From Ensifer aridi (GTDB taxonomy: Bacteria; Pseudomonadota; Alphaproteobacteria; Rhizobiales; Rhizobiaceae), in the NCBI RefSeq assembly GCF_002078505.1, contig NZ_LUAV01000010.1:1-58635 (forward strand): a stretch of 58,635 bases of DNA. The letters are read 5' to 3'. The notes under the pieces were generated by a model. It saw nothing but the letters and a program-made list of their open reading frames with translations. It was not told the origin of the DNA and ran no database searches. Shown here piece after piece: positions 56,642 to 58,635 of this stretch (position 1 is the stretch's first letter; each line of letters begins with the position of its first letter). The translations under genes were made by a program, and so were the position numbers.

Positions 56642-57037
56642 TCACGGCGAGCCGGCAAAGCGCGGAAGGTCGTCACTGATATCGTAGTAATCGGCCTTAT
56701 CGGCGCAAAAGATATGATAGCCGGGCGTGAGCTCGGTCGGTGTGTCGAAAGTGCCGGCAAGGATCGACGTGTAATCGAGCCCATCCGCCTTCCAGAACAG
56801 CGCCGAGCCGCAGTGGCGGCAGAACCCCCGCTGCGCCTCACCGCTCGAGCGGTACCAGGTGACGTTGTCGGCGCCCTCAAGTTCCAGATCGCTGTCGAGT
56901 ACATTGGTGGCCGCGTAATAGAGCCCCGTTTGCTTCCGGCATTGCGAGCAGTGGCAATAGATCAGCTCGCGCAGCTTCCCCTGCGTCTTGAACCGCACCG
57001 CCCCGCAAAGGCAGCCGCCCCGATGAGTTTCCGTCAT
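56642..57037 (-). CDS. GFA-family (glutathione-dependent formaldehyde-activating-like) protein
   Basis: 131 residues with the GFA zinc ligands: GGCLCGAVRF, CHCSQCRK and FCRHCGSALFW, then a C-terminal DYYDISDDLPRF. GFA family members bind zinc or glutathione; the original formaldehyde role is not general. GGGAGAGA precedes ATG 57037; the open frame continues upstream into the aroG terminator. Convergent with the preceding unknown gene. Confidence 0.88.
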   Translation of the reverse strand: MTETHRGGCLCGAVRFKTQGKLRELIYCHCSQCRKQTGLYYAATNVLDSDLELEGADNVTWYRSSGEAQRGFCRHCGSALFWKADGLDYTSILAGTFDTPTELTPGYHIFCADKADYYDISDDLPRFAGSP

Positions 57038-57056
57038 CTTTCTCTCCCTCAGCAAT

Positions 57057-57091
57057 GAAAAGCCGGGCCAGCTATCAAGCTTGGCCCGGCT
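57057..57091 (-). terminator. Terminator of aroG
   Basis: AGCCGGGCCA and TGGCCCGGCT form a 10-bp stem (57061-57091). On the reverse strand it is followed by TTTT (complement of 57058-57061), 55 bp after the aroG stop and 20 bp before the GFA gene. Confidence 0.85.
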
Positions 57092-57145
57092 CGTGTCAAA
57101 TTCAGACAATGCGTCGGTACTTCAGAAATTTTGAACCAACGAGAC

Positions 57146-58519
57146 TCAGCCGTTAACGACCATCTTCTTCTCGTCGCGGCCGCCCTTCATGCGTTCGGCA
57201 AGCAGGAAGGCCAGCTCGAGCGCCTGATCCGCATTGAGACGCGGATCGCAATGGGTGTGATAGCGATCGGCGAGATCGTCGCCGGAAAGCGCGCGCGCAC
57301 CGCCCGTGCATTCCGTCACGTCGTTGCCGGTCATCTCGATATGGATGCCGCCCGGATGCGTTCCTTCCGCGCGGTGGATCTGGAAGAAGCTTTCGACCTC
57401 CGACAGGATGCGCTCGAACGGACGGGTCTTATAGTTGTTGAGCGTGATCGTATTGCCGTGCATCGGGTCGCAGGACCACACGACCTTCTTGCCCTCGCGC
57501 TCGACCGCGCGGATGAGACGCGGCAGGTGCTCGGCAACCTTGTCGTGACCGAAGCGGCAGATGAGCGTGAGCCGGCCGGCCTCGTTGGCCGGGTTCAGAA
57601 TGTCGATCAGTTCCAGAAGGCCGTCTGCCGTCATCGACGGACCGCACTTCAGGCCGATGGGGTTCTTGATGCCGCGGCAGTATTCGACATGCGCATGGTC
57701 CGGCTGGCGCGTGCGGTCGCCGATCCAGATCATGTGGCCGGAGGTCGCGTACCAGTCGCCCGAAGTCGAATCGACGCGCGTCAGCGCCTGCTCATAGCCG
57801 AGCAGCAGCGCCTCGTGGCTTGTGAAGAAGTCCGTCTCGCGCAGGCTCGGGTGGTTTTCCGAAGTGATGCCGATCGCCTTCATGAAATCCATTGTCTCGG
57901 AAATCCTATCGGCGAGCTTGCGGTAGCGCTCCGCCTGCGGGCTGTCCTTCACGAAGCCGAGCATCCACTGATGGACGTTTTCGAGATTGGCGTAACCGCC
58001 CATCGCGAAGGCACGCAGGAGATTGAGCGTGGCCGCGGACTGGCGATAGGCCATGATCTGCCGTTCCGGATTGGGCAGGCGCGCCTCCTCCGTGAACTCG
58101 ATGCCGTTGATGATGTCGCCGCGGTAGCTCGGCAGCGTCACATCGCCTTGCTTCTCGACCGACGAGGAGCGCGGTTTGGCGAACTGGCCGGCAATACGGC
58201 CGACCTTGACGACCGGCTGCTGGGCACCGAATGTCAGGACCACGGCCATCTGCAGGAAGGCGCGGAAGAAGTCGCGGATCGTATCGGCGCCGTGCTCGGC
58301 GAAGCTCTCGGCGCAATCACCTCCCTGCAGCAGGAAGCCGCGTCCTTCGGCGACGTTGGCAAGGGCGCTCTTCAGACGCCGAGCCTCACCGGCAAAGACC
58401 AGTGGCGGATACTTCGCGAGACGTGCTTCCACCGTCTCGAGCGCTGCGAGGTCCGGATAGTCCGGAACCTGCTGAATGGGTTTTTGCCGCCAGCTATTCG
58501 GAGTCCAAGTCTGTGCCAT
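57146..58519 (-). CDS. aroG: Class II 3-deoxy-D-arabino-heptulosonate 7-phosphate synthase
   Basis: 457 residues. This enzyme condenses phosphoenolpyruvate and erythrose 4-phosphate, the first step of the shikimate pathway. Class II (plant/Mycobacterium-like) motifs: [51 protein letters not shown] (split), [24 protein letters not shown] and [10 protein letters not shown] with the metal residues. ATG 58519 (MAQTWTPNS) follows AGGTGA; a GTG three codons earlier overlaps that site. Confidence 0.95.
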   Translation of the reverse strand: MAQTWTPNSWRQKPIQQVPDYPDLAALETVEARLAKYPPLVFAGEARRLKSALANVAEGRGFLLQGGDCAESFAEHGADTIRDFFRAFLQMAVVLTFGAQQPVVKVGRIAGQFAKPRSSSVEKQGDVTLPSYRGDIINGIEFTEEARLPNPERQIMAYRQSAATLNLLRAFAMGGYANLENVHQWMLGFVKDSPQAERYRKLADRISETMDFMKAIGITSENHPSLRETDFFTSHEALLLGYEQALTRVDSTSGDWYATSGHMIWIGDRTRQPDHAHVEYCRGIKNPIGLKCGPSMTADGLLELIDILNPANEAGRLTLICRFGHDKVAEHLPRLIRAVEREGKKVVWSCDPMHGNTITLNNYKTRPFERILSEVESFFQIHRAEGTHPGGIHIEMTGNDVTECTGGARALSGDDLADRYHTHCDPRLNADQALELAFLLAERMKGGRDEKKMVVNG

Positions 58520-58635
58520 TTCCGTCACCTGTTGTCCGACGCGGATAGGCCCGCGCCACGCCCCTGCGACCGAGGCCGCCCGGCATTCGGATTTCCATAC
58601 ATCCGCTCCGCCAGCCCCGCCGATCCGAGCGCTCG
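58520..58635. other. Upstream region of aroG, cut by the window edge
   Basis: About 115 bp with no recognisable gene; it holds the 5' untranslated region of aroG. Confidence 0.3.

Overview
The window is high-GC alphaproteobacterial chromosome. It looks like the Sinorhizobium/Ensifer core: cckA next to dksA, a growth-pole-ring giant coiled-coil protein (RgsE/GPR type), petABC, a plcP-dme-sinR-sinI block, bluB under a cobalamin riboswitch, and class II DAHP synthase. Gene identity and order match what I remember of S. meliloti. Several proteins differ from the S. meliloti versions as I recall them, so a sister species is likely. No insertion sequence, prophage, CRISPR array, tRNA or rRNA was seen. 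The only gene that looks foreign by composition is a small AT-richer VOC-fold gene near 1.6 kb.

Layout. 0-7.5 kb: the end of a PfkB sugar kinase and psuG (pseudouridine breakdown), the VOC gene, the cell-cycle kinase cckA, a FliO-like membrane protein, and dksA with a TTG start and degraded zinc site. 7-15 kb: a SixA-like phosphatase, the YcjX/YcjF pair, a small secreted protein, the folP-folB-folK operon, a DUF922 secreted protein, a candidate small RNA with anti-Shine-Dalgarno loops, a ferredoxin and a lone Hpt protein. 15.4-21.7 kb: rgsE, 2086 codons, with a 327-bp tandem duplication. 22-30 kb: a VOC protein, the cytochrome bc1 operon petABC (reverse strand) and two ABC exporter half-transporters.

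30-40 kb: trmL behind an 11-codon leader ORF, a divergent flavin reductase/soxR pair sharing a SoxR box in a 19-bp-spacer promoter, an MFS exporter, hemF, a BON-domain protein, and an Mla/Pqi-type lipid ABC importer set (STAS-MlaE fusion, MlaF, MlaD, lipoprotein). 40-48 kb: an MFS permease, plcP (phospholipase C of phosphate-stress lipid remodelling), dme malic enzyme, the sinR/sinI quorum-sensing pair with two dyads before sinI, a DUF2865 protein and riboswitch-controlled bluB. 48-58.6 kb: a TolB-like propeller protein, nadE, an LTA-synthase-family phosphoglycerol transferase with a consensus PHO box at its 5' end, an isolated TadE/TadG pair, an unknown protein with two possible helix-turn-helix segments, a GFA-family protein and aroG.

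Themes linking the genes: phosphate-responsive envelope remodelling (plcP plus the PHO-box-flanked transferase), cell-pole growth and cell-cycle control (cckA, Hpt, rgsE), redox sensing (SoxR and its flavin reductase) and population sensing (sinRI). I saw no clear new multi-gene system. The most original signals are regulatory: the candidate sRNA, the PHO box in inverted orientation at the transferase start, the paired sinI dyads and the trmL leader ORF.
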